From NCBI RefSeq assembly GCF_001613145.1, contig NZ_BDBU01000045.1, forward strand, positions 62,001-126,000: DNA of 64,000 bases, read 5' to 3'. The notes beneath the pieces are model-generated. The model made no database searches and was not told the DNA's origin. It saw nothing but the letters and a program-made list of their open reading frames with translations. Of the stretch, positions 7,222-15,541 are shown in pieces (the stretch's first letter is position 1; every line of letters begins with the position of its first letter). The DNA comes from Nocardia jejuensis NBRC 103114 (GTDB taxonomy: Bacteria; Actinomycetota; Actinomycetes; Mycobacteriales; Mycobacteriaceae). A program made the position numbers and the translations under genes.

Positions 7222-8205
7222 TCAGTGCGCGGATGCGGGAGTGTCGATCACCTCCGCCGGGTCACGACGCGGAATGGATCGCAGCGGAGCCGCCGTGGCG
7301 GGCAGCCAGCCGAGCCGGATGATCGCGTGCGGGAACGCGCAGTCGTAGAGCAGCTCGGTGCGAATGGCCGCGCGCAGATCGGGCAGCTCCAGCGGCTCGG
7401 TCTGCATACAGCTGGCCAGGCCGAGGCCGGTCGCGGTGAGCAGCAGCGCGCTGGCGGCCTCGCCCGCGCGCAGCTGGTCGACGCGGGTGTCGGAGGCGGT
7501 GCAGACCACCAGCCATTCCGAGGCGTCGGTCTCCTCATCGGTGTCGGTCAGGGTCGCGTGCGTGAACGCCCGCTGCGGGACCTCGTCCTGCGGCCGGAAC
7601 GGCGGAGTGCTGCCGGCCGGGACACCGTCGGTGGAATCGGTGCGACCGGTCCAACTGGCCAGCTCGCCGAGATAGTCGTCGTCGGCGGCGTGCCGATCGG
7701 CCGCGAGGTGCGCGGCGCGGGCCAGCGGTGCACGGAGGCTCGCGGGTACCTGCCGGGCCACCGCGCCGCTCGCGGCCGCACTGCCCGACACCGTGCGCAC
7801 GTGCCGACTCTGCACCTCGCGCGAACCATAACGGCGACGATCGGAACGCCGGTGCGCGATGGCGGCGGCGAGTTCGATATCGGCCGCGGTCGGATGCGCG
7901 GCGGTGAGCTGGATGCGAGCCAGATGATCGGGGTCGTCCGGATCCGGACAATGCGTGACCCGAGCCGACCAGCCGAGCATCGCCAGGGCCACTCTCATGT
8001 GATGCAGGGCAGCACCGCAACTCATCAGCAATTCACGCTGGGTCGGGTCGGTGACACTCAACTGCCGCGATGCGTCGGCGTACAGGTGGATGGCCGTTTC
8101 CGAGAGCCTCCATCGCCAGGGCTGGGTGTTGTGCACCGAAGGCGCACGAACCGCCAGCGCTACGGCGGATTCGAAAACTTCCACACTGGGTTTCACAAAG
8201 GCCAT
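7222..8205 (-). CDS. Acg-type FMN nitroreductase-fold protein
   Basis: A 327-aa Acg/Rv3131-type protein. The N-terminal nitroreductase signature is LAVRAPSVHNTQPWRW. A second half-domain contains EAASALLLTATGLGLASCMQTEPLELP and AIIRLGWLP, which is characteristic of the doubled Acg fold. Mycobacterial Acg is described as an FMN-sequestering nitroreductase homologue induced in hypoxia. ATG 8205 is chosen because it gives the family's usual N-terminus before RAPS; the upstream open frame is not needed. It is the first gene of a two-gene unit with the baeRF-like gene. I looked for a DosR palindrome upstream and saw only a poor match, so hypoxic control is unproven. Confidence 0.8.
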   Translation of the reverse strand: MAFVKPSVEVFESAVALAVRAPSVHNTQPWRWRLSETAIHLYADASRQLSVTDPTQRELLMSCGAALHHMRVALAMLGWSARVTHCPDPDDPDHLARIQLTAAHPTAADIELAAAIAHRRSDRRRYGSREVQSRHVRTVSGSAAASGAVARQVPASLRAPLARAAHLAADRHAADDDYLGELASWTGRTDSTDGVPAGSTPPFRPQDEVPQRAFTHATLTDTDEETDASEWLVVCTASDTRVDQLRAGEAASALLLTATGLGLASCMQTEPLELPDLRAAIRTELLYDCAFPHAIIRLGWLPATAAPLRSIPRRDPAEVIDTPASAH

Positions 8206-8345
8206 GGGCAGCGCGTTCCATCCTTTCCGGAGTGGTCTCCACAACGATGGTTCCAGATGAAAGGTCCGATCGGGCGGTGAAGTTTCACAGCGCTGCTCGG
8301 CTCGGGCTGTCACCTGCGAACAATCAGCGAATGTCGCCGATGCGA

Positions 8346-9488
8346 CTAATGCCCGATCTCGCGATAGCGCAGGGCCCACCAGACCTGCACCGCCACGCCC
8401 GCGTCCTTGAAGCTCGCCCCGGTCAGCTCCTCGAATCGGGCCAACCGGTTCCGGACCGTGTTGTGGTGCAGATACAGCTTCTGCGCCGCCTCGGAGGCGT
8501 TCAGTCCGGTGGAGAGATAACAGTCCACGGTCTGCAGGATCGAGGGATCGGCGTTCTCGACGGGCACGATGAATCGTTCGCACATGGCGGCCCCGACGTC
8601 GCTGTTTCCGACCACCGCCGTCAGGATTCCCATATCGGTGAGCGTGTGCTCGCCGAGCCGATCGAACAGCCGGGCCGCCTCGGCCACCCGCGAGGCGATG
8701 TCGAAGGACCGGGACAGCTGATCGATATCCGCGAGCGGACCGACCCCCACGTACGCGCCGGCCACGCTCAACGAGCCCGGCTCCGCGGAGCAGACACCCA
8801 CCACATCACCGTCCAGCATGGCGGCCAGCCCGTGCGGTGGACGGCAGGCCGCCAGCTGCCGGAACTCCCACTCCGTCTGCTCGACCACGGCGGCATCCAC
8901 CACGATCACTCGAAACGCGGCATAGCGCTCGTCGAGCCGTAACCCGAAGTGCTGCACCTGCCTTCGCAATTCGTCCACACTCAACCGGCCACCGAACAGA
9001 GCGCGCACCAGATCGTCGCGCCTGCTGTCGAGCCTGCGGCTCATCCGGGCCTCGGCGTCGCGATGCCCGGCGCTGAACGCCACGGTGGCCTGATCGCTCA
9101 CCGACAGCAGGGCTCCCAGGATCCGCCCGGCCGTCGCGCTGGTCACCTCGCGCCACAGCGGCGAGCCGCTGATCTGCTGGAAGATCTCGTGAATCGCAAT
9201 CTGCCAGGTGCGCAGCATCGCCTCCAGCGGAATTCCCTGCTCGGCGCGCAGACCGCCGTATGCCCGGTACTCGGCCAGCTCGGCCGGGGTGAATTCGCGG
9301 GCCTCGCGCAACGCCGTGGTCAATCGCTGGAAGGCGTCGGCGATGGAGGGCGTGACCGCGTCGGCATCGAGTGCGTCGTAGGAGGGCACTTCTCGCCGGA
9401 ATCGCTCGAAGAGCATGGCCGCCAGGTCCGAGGTGTCATCGGACAGCACCCGGGACAGGTACCCCTGAACCGCCTCGTCGGTGCCCAT
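8346..9488 (-). CDS. PucR/CdaR-family transcriptional regulator
   Basis: A 380-aa regulator. The N-terminal ~150 residues are helical with RsbR-N-like features (LRAEQGIPLEAMLRTWQIAIHEIFQQI). A middle GGDEF-like region holds LFGGRLSVDELRRQVQHFGLRLDERYAAFRVIVVD. The C-terminus is a PucR-type helix-turn-helix (DCYLSTGLNASEAAQKLYLHHNTVRNRLARFEELTG). Start ATG 9488; only a weak AGGG precedes it. It is co-directional with the AAA+/TPR cassette and 77 bp after its last gene, so it may be co-transcribed. Direct regulation of the cassette cannot be inferred from sequence. Confidence 0.85.
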   Translation of the reverse strand: MGTDEAVQGYLSRVLSDDTSDLAAMLFERFRREVPSYDALDADAVTPSIADAFQRLTTALREAREFTPAELAEYRAYGGLRAEQGIPLEAMLRTWQIAIHEIFQQISGSPLWREVTSATAGRILGALLSVSDQATVAFSAGHRDAEARMSRRLDSRRDDLVRALFGGRLSVDELRRQVQHFGLRLDERYAAFRVIVVDAAVVEQTEWEFRQLAACRPPHGLAAMLDGDVVGVCSAEPGSLSVAGAYVGVGPLADIDQLSRSFDIASRVAEAARLFDRLGEHTLTDMGILTAVVGNSDVGAAMCERFIVPVENADPSILQTVDCYLSTGLNASEAAQKLYLHHNTVRNRLARFEELTGASFKDAGVAVQVWWALRYREIGH

Positions 9489-9565
9489 CGAGATCGAACC
9501 CTACCGGCGAGACCTGCCCCTTTCGCCTATCCGAGCCGGGGTGTCCGACGCTCTTCGGAAGGGAT

Positions 9566-10675
9566 TCACCCGGGCGGCACCGCCGGACCAGGGGTGGTCG
9601 GAGGTGGCGTCCGCGCGGACGGGGGCGGGGTCCGGTAGGTGGGGCGCGGGAAATTCGACGGCCAGTCACGGAACGGAGGTTCCAGAGTGGCCGGAAACCG
9701 GCGAAAGCTAGGGGCGGGCAGATAGGTCGGAACCGCCGTCCGCGTGGGGGTGCGGCGCGGTGCGGTATCGGAGGTACCGGCGATCACCACATTCAGGATC
9801 ACCAGGCCGATCAGCCCCGCGACGAGCTTGACCCACCAGCTGCGCGGACGATTCGCCGGCTCGTACGCGGCGAACGGGCCCGGCGGCGGCTGGGCCGCGG
9901 CCCGCAGGTGCGACCACGCCTCTGCCTCGGCGACAGCCTCGAATTCGGCCTGGGCGAGCCGCTGCTCCTCCTCGGCGATCCATTCGAGCATCTCGCGGAC
10001 CGCGCCCGCGGCGCTGGTGTCGAGCCTGGCGACCAGGCGGAACCTGTCCTTCGCCGCCTCGTTGTCCCCGCGCATCAGATCGATGCGACCCAGTTCGAAA
10101 AGGGCCTCGATATTCTCGGGTTCCAGTTCCAGCGCCCGGTGAAACGCCTTCTCCGCGTTGGCGAGCGAGCTCGGGTCACGCAGATTGCGCGGGAGATTCA
10201 GGCGCAGAACGGCACCGCGCAGCACGTGCAATCGCACGTTGTCCGGATCGATCTCGAGCGCCCGCGCGAGTGTGCGCAGCGCGGCATCGGGATCCGAATG
10301 CCGCTGTGTGGCAGCAAGAATTCGCAGATTGTCGACATCATCGGGATCCAGGTCCACGGCCCGCTGCGCCGCGTCCAGCGCCCGGCCTCGGCATTCCCGC
10401 ACGAGCACCGGATCTTCGGTGCCCGAGGCCACTTGCCCCTCGGCCAGCGCCCGGATCCGCCACACGAACGTACTGTCGGGCATCAGCCGCAGCGCGGTGG
10501 CGCTGTACTCGAGGGCACGCTCGGGCTCGCGCATGCGCAGGGCCACCTCGGCCATGACGGCCAGCGCGAGGGCATTCTCGGGGTCGCCTGCCAGGACCTC
10601 GCCCAGCATCTCCCGAGCGCCCTCGAGCCGGCCCAGGTCCATCAGGACCCACGCCTTGTCGATCTTGCTGTCCAT
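9566..10675 (-). CDS. TPR protein with C-terminal membrane anchor and Pro-rich tail
   Basis: A 369-aa protein. Residues 1-235 carry tandem tetratricopeptide repeats (AWVLMDLGRLEGAREMLGEVLAGDPENALAL, AAQRAVDLDPDDVDNL, AFHRALELEPENIEALFELGRI). A Glu/Ala-rich helix follows, then one hydrophobic segment (LVAGLIGLVILNVVIAGTS) near residue 280 and a Pro/Thr/Arg-rich tail of about 70 residues. ATG 10675 is favoured over GTG 10681 because GGGAGG is 9 nt away. It is the last gene of the AAA+/TPR cassette. Its N-terminal two-thirds is clearly paralogous to the 11604-12332 product, sharing VRLHVLRGAVLR and near-identical first repeats. Function unknown; a scaffold is likely. Confidence 0.8.
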   Translation of the reverse strand: MDSKIDKAWVLMDLGRLEGAREMLGEVLAGDPENALALAVMAEVALRMREPERALEYSATALRLMPDSTFVWRIRALAEGQVASGTEDPVLVRECRGRALDAAQRAVDLDPDDVDNLRILAATQRHSDPDAALRTLARALEIDPDNVRLHVLRGAVLRLNLPRNLRDPSSLANAEKAFHRALELEPENIEALFELGRIDLMRGDNEAAKDRFRLVARLDTSAAGAVREMLEWIAEEEQRLAQAEFEAVAEAEAWSHLRAAAQPPPGPFAAYEPANRPRSWWVKLVAGLIGLVILNVVIAGTSDTAPRRTPTRTAVPTYLPAPSFRRFPATLEPPFRDWPSNFPRPTYRTPPPSARTPPPTTPGPAVPPG

Positions 10676-10780
10676 CGTCACCTACCTCCCGGGACGGCTC
10701 GTCGGCATCGCGCGTCCGGTTGCGCCCTGTGCCGCGACAGAGGTCGGCTCGTCAGCCGGAACCGTTGCCGTACAGCGGGT

Positions 10781-11482
10781 TCAGCGTGGCGCCGGGACCG
10801 GTGGGATCGGCGTTCGCGACGCATACTGCTCGATGTCACGCAGCAGCTGCTGTTGTTGCCGCTGCCGGTCCAGGGCCGTCTGGGTGGTCTGGGTGATCGG
10901 GGCGTCCGGCCGTACCGGTTGCGAATCGTCGTCGGCCTCGGCGGAGCAACCCACCACCAGCTTGAAGACGAAGAAGGCCACCGCGACACCGACTCCGGCC
11001 GTCGGCTTCCAGAAGCGCACCGCCTGATCCAGATCCGGGCGCTGCTTCGCCACGGACCGCTCCGCGCGCCGCAGCGATCGCTCGCCCGCCTCGGCGCGCA
11101 CCGCCGCGCGCCGCTCGGCGACCTCGGCCGCCCGGGCTGCCTCGGCCTCCTCCTGTTCCAGCTCACGGGTGTACTTGGCCGAGAGGATCCGGCTCTCCTC
11201 GGCCTCGATGCTCGCGATCTGCTCGTCCACTTCGCGGGCGCGGGCCGGGTCGAGCTTGGCCACCTTGCGCAATCGCACGATGGCGGCACGCCGGCGGCCG
11301 GCCAGCCAGTCCACCATGGCCAACTCGTGTACGGCGTCGACGTTTTCGGGATCGGCGCGCAGCACCTCGCGCACCGCCGCCTCACCGCGTTCGATCTCCG
11401 CCGGGCCGCCCTGACGCCACCGCTCGGGGTCGAACCGCCGCAACCGATCCAGAACGCCGGTCGAATCGATGGGGTTGTTCAC
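10781..11482 (-). CDS. TPR-like, coiled-coil, single-pass membrane protein
   Basis: A 233-aa protein of unknown function. Residues 20-90 contain TPR-like helices (EAAVREVLRADPENVDAVHELAMVDWLAG, AAIVRLRKVAKLDPARAREVD). A long charged Ala/Glu/Arg coiled coil follows at about 95-150, then one membrane segment near 162-180 (GVGVAVAFFVFKLVVGC), then a Gln-rich tail (DRQRQQQQLLRDIEQY). The start is GTG 11482 with GGAGAGG 7 nt upstream. It lies between the two paralogous TPR genes of the cassette, with gaps of 105 and 121 bp. The membrane segment could tether the complex to the inner membrane. Confidence 0.75.
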   Translation of the reverse strand: MNNPIDSTGVLDRLRRFDPERWRQGGPAEIERGEAAVREVLRADPENVDAVHELAMVDWLAGRRRAAIVRLRKVAKLDPARAREVDEQIASIEAEESRILSAKYTRELEQEEAEAARAAEVAERRAAVRAEAGERSLRRAERSVAKQRPDLDQAVRFWKPTAGVGVAVAFFVFKLVVGCSAEADDDSQPVRPDAPITQTTQTALDRQRQQQQLLRDIEQYASRTPIPPVPAPR

Positions 11483-11603
11483 GCGTGTACCTCTCCGGTG
11501 ACGACCGCTCGGCGCGATCGCCCTTTCTCTCGTCCGGGGCTGCCGGATATTCGTCCCGCGAGTGGCGCGGGGTCGGGATGGCGCCGATATACGGCGAATT
11601 CGC

Positions 11604-12332
11604 TTATTCCGCAGGCTGGTTCGGAACCCGCAGGTGAGTGAGGGCGGCCAGGTTGCGGCGCGCCTCGTCGGCGTACTCGGGATCCAGAAGCGCGGTGCGC
11701 CTGAACAATTCGGCGGCCGTGTCGAAATTTCCGCGACCCCGCTCGATTCGGGCCAGTCGATACACGGCCTCTGCGTTCGACGGGTCCAGGCGCAGCGCCT
11801 CGCGGAAGGCGGCCTCGGCCAGCTCCGTGTACCGCGGATCGTGATTCTTCATCCGCCGCAGCACCGCACCCCGCAGGACGTGCAGCCGGACCCCGTCCGG
11901 CGCGACCTCGAGGGCGTGGTCCAGATAGCGCACGGCGGCTTCGGGATCGGAGTACTGCAGCACCGTGGCCAGCACCCGCAGACTGTCGGTGTCCTCGGTG
12001 TCGAGCTCCAGCGCGCGGCGCGCGGCCGACTCGGCGTCGGCCATCCGCCGGTGCCGATCCGGCCGATCATGGTGCGGCGCACGGGAGGAACGCACCAGCG
12101 CCACCGCCCGGACCCGCCACGCGGCGGTGAATTCCGGTGACACCCGCAGTGCCGCCGAGGTGTGCTCGAGCGCGCGATCGTTCTCGCCCAGTCGCAACGC
12201 CACATCCGCCAGGTGCACCAGGGCCAACGGATTGTCCGGATCGCCGGCCAGCACCTCGGCCAGCAGTTCCCGCGCGCGCTCGAGCCTGCCCAGATCCGCC
12301 AGAACCCACGCCTTGGCGATCCGGTCGTTCAC
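11604..12332 (-). CDS. Soluble TPR protein coupled to the AAA+ ATPase
   Basis: A 242-aa protein made almost entirely of tetratricopeptide repeats (KAWVLADLGRLERARELLAEVLAGDPDNPLAL, ALRLGENDRALEHTSAALRVSPE, AARRALELDTEDTDSLRVLA, AFREALRLDPSNAEAVYRLARIERG). Its GTG start overlaps the stop of the upstream ATPase gene by four bases (GTGA), implying translational coupling and probably stoichiometric production. It is paralogous along its whole length to the first two-thirds of the 9566-10675 product but lacks membrane anchor and Pro-rich tail. The pair looks like one soluble and one anchored version of the same adaptor. Confidence 0.82.
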   Translation of the reverse strand: MNDRIAKAWVLADLGRLERARELLAEVLAGDPDNPLALVHLADVALRLGENDRALEHTSAALRVSPEFTAAWRVRAVALVRSSRAPHHDRPDRHRRMADAESAARRALELDTEDTDSLRVLATVLQYSDPEAAVRYLDHALEVAPDGVRLHVLRGAVLRRMKNHDPRYTELAEAAFREALRLDPSNAEAVYRLARIERGRGNFDTAAELFRRTALLDPEYADEARRNLAALTHLRVPNQPAE

Positions 12333-13621
12333 CGGAGGAACTTCTTGTCCTTCATGTAGGTCGCCAGGTCGTCGTAGGTGCCGTCGTTATTGGCGAATTC
12401 GACTACGTTGCGGGCGGATTCGAACCAGGCCGTGGTGCTGGGCCGGACCTGGGCGAGGGCGCGGTCGAGATCGGCCATGCCGACCGGGCGCACGGTGCCG
12501 CTCCGAATCGAGTCGGCCATGGCGAACTGGGTGGCGGAATTACAGATATGGGCGAGGTCCGCACCCGAGAAGTTCTCGGTGCGGGCCGCCAGTGCTTCCA
12601 GATCGATGCCCGTGACGGGACGGTCCTTCAGGTGGTGCCGCAGGATCGAGACGCGGGCCGCGGCATCGGGCAGCGCCACCAGGATCATCCGATCGAAACG
12701 GCCGGGGCGGCGCAGCGCCACGTCCACATCCCACGGGTGGTTGGTCGCGCCGATCACGTAGACGCCCTCGTTGTTGCCCGCCATCGAGTCCATCTCGTTG
12801 AGGAGCTGGTTGATCACCGCGCGCATGTTCGCCGAATGCGAGAGCTGACTTCGCTTGTGCCCCAGCGCATCGATCTCGTCGAAGAACAGGACGCACGGGG
12901 CCTTGCGACGAGCCGTCTCGAAGATCTGATGCAGATTGCGCTCGCTCTGGCCGATGTACATGTCCAGCACGTCGGCGATCTCGATCGAGACGAAATCGGC
13001 GCCGAGCTCGCCCGCCACCGCCGAGGCGATGAAGGTCTTGCCGCAGCCGGGCGGGCCGTACAGCAGCAGACCCCCGCGCGCACTGGTGCGGAAGGCCCTG
13101 GCGAATTCCGGATTTCGCATGGGGCCGAGCAGGGACAGCTCCAGCTGATCCTTGACGTGATCCATGCCGCCGACGTCGGCGAGCGTGAGGGCCGGGCGAT
13201 CGAACATGCCGACATCGCCCTCGGCGTACAGCGCGGGATCACCGGTCACGAAGGCGGGCGCGATGATGTCACCGACCTCCTGTTCGGCGGCGTGCCAGTC
13301 GAATCCGGGAGCCGCGGCGGGCTCCGCGGGACCGCGCGAGTCGGCGGGCCGCTTCTCGATGTCCTCCGGCGGTGCGGTGGCCGGGACCGGCGGCGGCCCA
13401 CCGGCCAGCGCGGCGGTGCAGCGCTGCAGCAGCGCCATCGCCGGGCCGTGCGTGCGATCCTGCGCCAGGGCGGTGGCGCAGTGGGTGAGCGCCTCGGCGT
13501 AGCGGCCGCGGTCCGCAAGCAGTTCGATCACCCGAACGCGAAGCGGGAGCAGGTCCGGGTTGCTCTCGAGCACGGTCAACAGTTCGGTGATCACCGGATC
13601 TTCGGTCACGCGCTCCCCCAT
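12329..13621 (-). CDS. Cdc48/VCP-like AAA+ ATPase with N-terminal helical repeat
   Basis: A 430-aa single-ring AAA+ ATPase. Residues 1-70 form a TPR-like helical region, then a Pro/Ala linker to about 105. The ATPase module has Walker A GPPGCGKT (189-196), Walker B FFDEID (246-251), sensor-1 Asn in IGATN and the second-region-of-homology arginines in RRPGRFDR. The small domain carries FSGADLAHICNSA. These are features of the classic Cdc48/FtsH/katanin clade that remodels or unfolds protein substrates. No protease domain is present. ATG 13621 has GAGG 10 nt upstream; GTG at 13609 is an alternative. It heads the cassette with three TPR/membrane genes, its likely partners. Confidence 0.85.
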   Translation of the reverse strand: MGERVTEDPVITELLTVLESNPDLLPLRVRVIELLADRGRYAEALTHCATALAQDRTHGPAMALLQRCTAALAGGPPPVPATAPPEDIEKRPADSRGPAEPAAAPGFDWHAAEQEVGDIIAPAFVTGDPALYAEGDVGMFDRPALTLADVGGMDHVKDQLELSLLGPMRNPEFARAFRTSARGGLLLYGPPGCGKTFIASAVAGELGADFVSIEIADVLDMYIGQSERNLHQIFETARRKAPCVLFFDEIDALGHKRSQLSHSANMRAVINQLLNEMDSMAGNNEGVYVIGATNHPWDVDVALRRPGRFDRMILVALPDAAARVSILRHHLKDRPVTGIDLEALAARTENFSGADLAHICNSATQFAMADSIRSGTVRPVGMADLDRALAQVRPSTTAWFESARNVVEFANNDGTYDDLATYMKDKKFLR

Positions 13622-13893
13622 GGAAATCCAACCTCTTGCGCCGAATGCTAAACGGTCGGGGCGACAACGCACCACGTGATTCGGGTTGCGCAGGTCACAG
13701 CCCCGGACCCGGAATAGATTCGCGAGGCTCCCGGTTGATCACCATTGCCGGCGTCGGAACAGCCCCGGGCCTCACCCTTCGTCGCTACGAGCGACCACTC
13801 GCCGAGAGGCGCTTGTTGGGCGTCGGCGCTCACTTCGCAGCTTTCGCTGCGGGCATATGCCGCCAGGACTCCCCCCGCCTGGCGGCATCGTGC

Positions 13894-13978
13894 GTTCGGC
13901 GGCACCGCCCGTTCGACGACCCTGTGCGTTCGGCGAATCCGCCCGTTCGACGACCCTGTGCGTTCGACGACACCGCGC
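13894..13978. repeat. Five imperfect 17-bp tandem repeats in a 517-bp gap
   Basis: Units begin with GTTCG at 13894, 13911, 13928, 13945 and 13962. The unit GTTCGACGACCCTGTGC is identical at 13911-13927 and 13945-13961, and a partial sixth GTTCG starts at 13979. CGAACA-type motifs continue in the other orientation near 14040-14090. Apart from this array and the -10 box at 14126, the gap between the ATPase start and 14139 holds no recognisable gene. Confidence 0.75.
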
Positions 13979-14125
13979 GTTCGCGGGTCGGCGATCGCAC
14001 CGTCCGCGGCCGTCAGGTGGGCGAGCGCACACCATCACGCGAACACCGCGGCCTGCGGGACGAACACCGGATCGCGATCGGGCGAACATTGCGCGGAGCT
14101 CCCGCGATACGCACCACCGGGCCGT

Positions 14126-14138
14126 TAGCCTGAAACAC
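14126..14138 (+). promoter_or_regulatory. Leaderless -10 promoter element for the 14139 hydrolase gene
   Basis: TAGCCT (14126-14131) is followed by 7 nt and then ATG 14139, the spacing expected when transcription starts at the A of the start codon. No Shine-Dalgarno sequence is present. Confidence 0.6.
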
Positions 14139-15497
14139 ATGATGCGCCTGGGGTCGGCCCGCGCGGTCGCGGTGGTGTTGACGGCGAGCATCGTGCTTCT
14201 CGGGGGCGGCATCGGCCACCCGAGCGCACGAGCGGCACCCGATGAATCGCGGTGCGCCGCACCCATCGGACGCGAGTTCGAGCGGGCCACCCCCGAGCAG
14301 CAGGGCCTGGACACACAGCGGCTGGCCGAGGCGCTGACGTTCGCGGCGGACCGGAATCGCTTGAACGTGCAGATCTTCCGGCACAACTGCCTGATCGGCG
14401 AGGGCCCCACCAATGCCGAGACCGGCCGCGTTCCCTGGAACGTCTGGAGCGTCACCAAGAGCGTCGTCTCACTGCTGGCCGGAATCGCCTGGGACCGTGG
14501 TGAACTCGATATCGCGGCGCCCATCGACCGCTACCTCCCGCCCGGACTGGGCGATGCCGCACACCGGGCGATCACGGTCGAGAACCTGCTGACGGAGACC
14601 TCCGGGCTGCGCATCGGCGTGGTCACCGAGGGCGTCACCGGCGTGGTGCCGGTCGACCCGTTCAGCGCGGTGCAGGCGCTGGCCGTCCCGTTCGCCACTC
14701 CCCCGGGCAGCGCGTTCTCCTACAGCCAGCGCAATGTCGACCTGCTCTCCTACGTCATCGAACTGGCCGTCGGCGAGTCGCTGCAGGACTTCGCGCAGCG
14801 AGAACTGTTCGGCCCCATCGGAATCGAACGCGGTGACTACTACTGGGCCAGGGACCGCTCGGGGCACACCTACGGTTACGCGCACCTGACGATTCCGCCG
14901 CTGGACCTCGCCCGGCTCGGCATGGTGACCGCGAACGACGGCGAGTGGAACGGGCAGCGGATCGTCTCGGCGGACTATCTGCGGCGCGCGAGGGCGCACT
15001 CCGCGACCAGCGACTGCTACGGATACCTCTTCTGGCTCGGGCCCGGCTGCGCGGAGAACCCCGACTTCCTGCCGGCCGACGCGTATTCCATGTCCGGCTT
15101 CGGCCTTCAGCACGTGTACATCGTGCCGAGCCTGGATCTCATGGTGGTGTGGACCGGGCTGTTCGGCGTGCACACCGGCCGGGGCCCCACCGGAATCCTG
15201 CAGTACGGACGGGAACCCGCGCACGAGTTCTTCCGCCGCCTTTTCGCCGCGTTCCACGACAGCCCGGTCCCCGAACCGGGCCCCTACGTGGAGGTTCCAC
15301 AGACTTTCGACGCGAGCGCCTACTTCGACACCGATATCGCGCTCGCGGTGTTCGGCGCCGGCCCGGCTGCCTTTCCGGGCTGCAATGTGCTGTCCTGCTT
15401 GAACATTCCGCTGGCGTCGCCGTTCACCGACGCGCCGCCGGGATGCGTGCTACTGGCATGCGTGGGCACCGACCCACGCACCCCGGGCATTCGCTGA
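14139..15497 (+). CDS. Secreted serine hydrolase of the beta-lactamase/PBP fold
   Basis: A 452-aa exported enzyme of the class C beta-lactamase/esterase family. The signal peptide covers about residues 1-33 (AVAVVLTASIVLLGGG...ARA). The nucleophile motif SxxK is Ser104-Val-Thr-Lys107 in WNVWSVTKSVVSL. The second motif is Tyr195-Ser-Gln, and the third region is SGFGLQHVYIVPSLDLMVVWTG. It could be an esterase, D-aminopeptidase or carboxypeptidase. Eight Cys lie in the mature protein, four of them in the last 60 residues (GCNVLSC and GCVLLAC), an unusual tail suggesting disulfides outside the cell. The gene is probably leaderless. A bidirectional hairpin follows. Confidence 0.82.
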   Translation: MMRLGSARAVAVVLTASIVLLGGGIGHPSARAAPDESRCAAPIGREFERATPEQQGLDTQRLAEALTFAADRNRLNVQIFRHNCLIGEGPTNAETGRVPWNVWSVTKSVVSLLAGIAWDRGELDIAAPIDRYLPPGLGDAAHRAITVENLLTETSGLRIGVVTEGVTGVVPVDPFSAVQALAVPFATPPGSAFSYSQRNVDLLSYVIELAVGESLQDFAQRELFGPIGIERGDYYWARDRSGHTYGYAHLTIPPLDLARLGMVTANDGEWNGQRIVSADYLRRARAHSATSDCYGYLFWLGPGCAENPDFLPADAYSMSGFGLQHVYIVPSLDLMVVWTGLFGVHTGRGPTGILQYGREPAHEFFRRLFAAFHDSPVPEPGPYVEVPQTFDASAYFDTDIALAVFGAGPAAFPGCNVLSCLNIPLASPFTDAPPGCVLLACVGTDPRTPGIR

Positions 15498-15501
15498 CCG
15501 A

Positions 15502-15538
15502 CCCGCACTCGTCGCGGGCTGGCCGCAGCGAGTGCGGG
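15502..15538. terminator. Bidirectional hairpin between convergent genes
   Basis: CCCGCACTCG (15502-15511) and CGAGTGCGGG (15529-15538) are perfect 10-bp inverted arms, placed between the stop codons at 15497 and 15542. Confidence 0.7.
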
Positions 15539-15541
15539 CTC

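Noticed and set aside
8206..8300. Possible DosR palindrome upstream of the Acg-type gene
   Set aside because: The best candidate (GGACCTTTCATCTGG region) matches too few consensus positions.
13894..13978. CRISPR array
   Set aside because: Units are contiguous 17-mers without unique spacers, and no cas gene is present.
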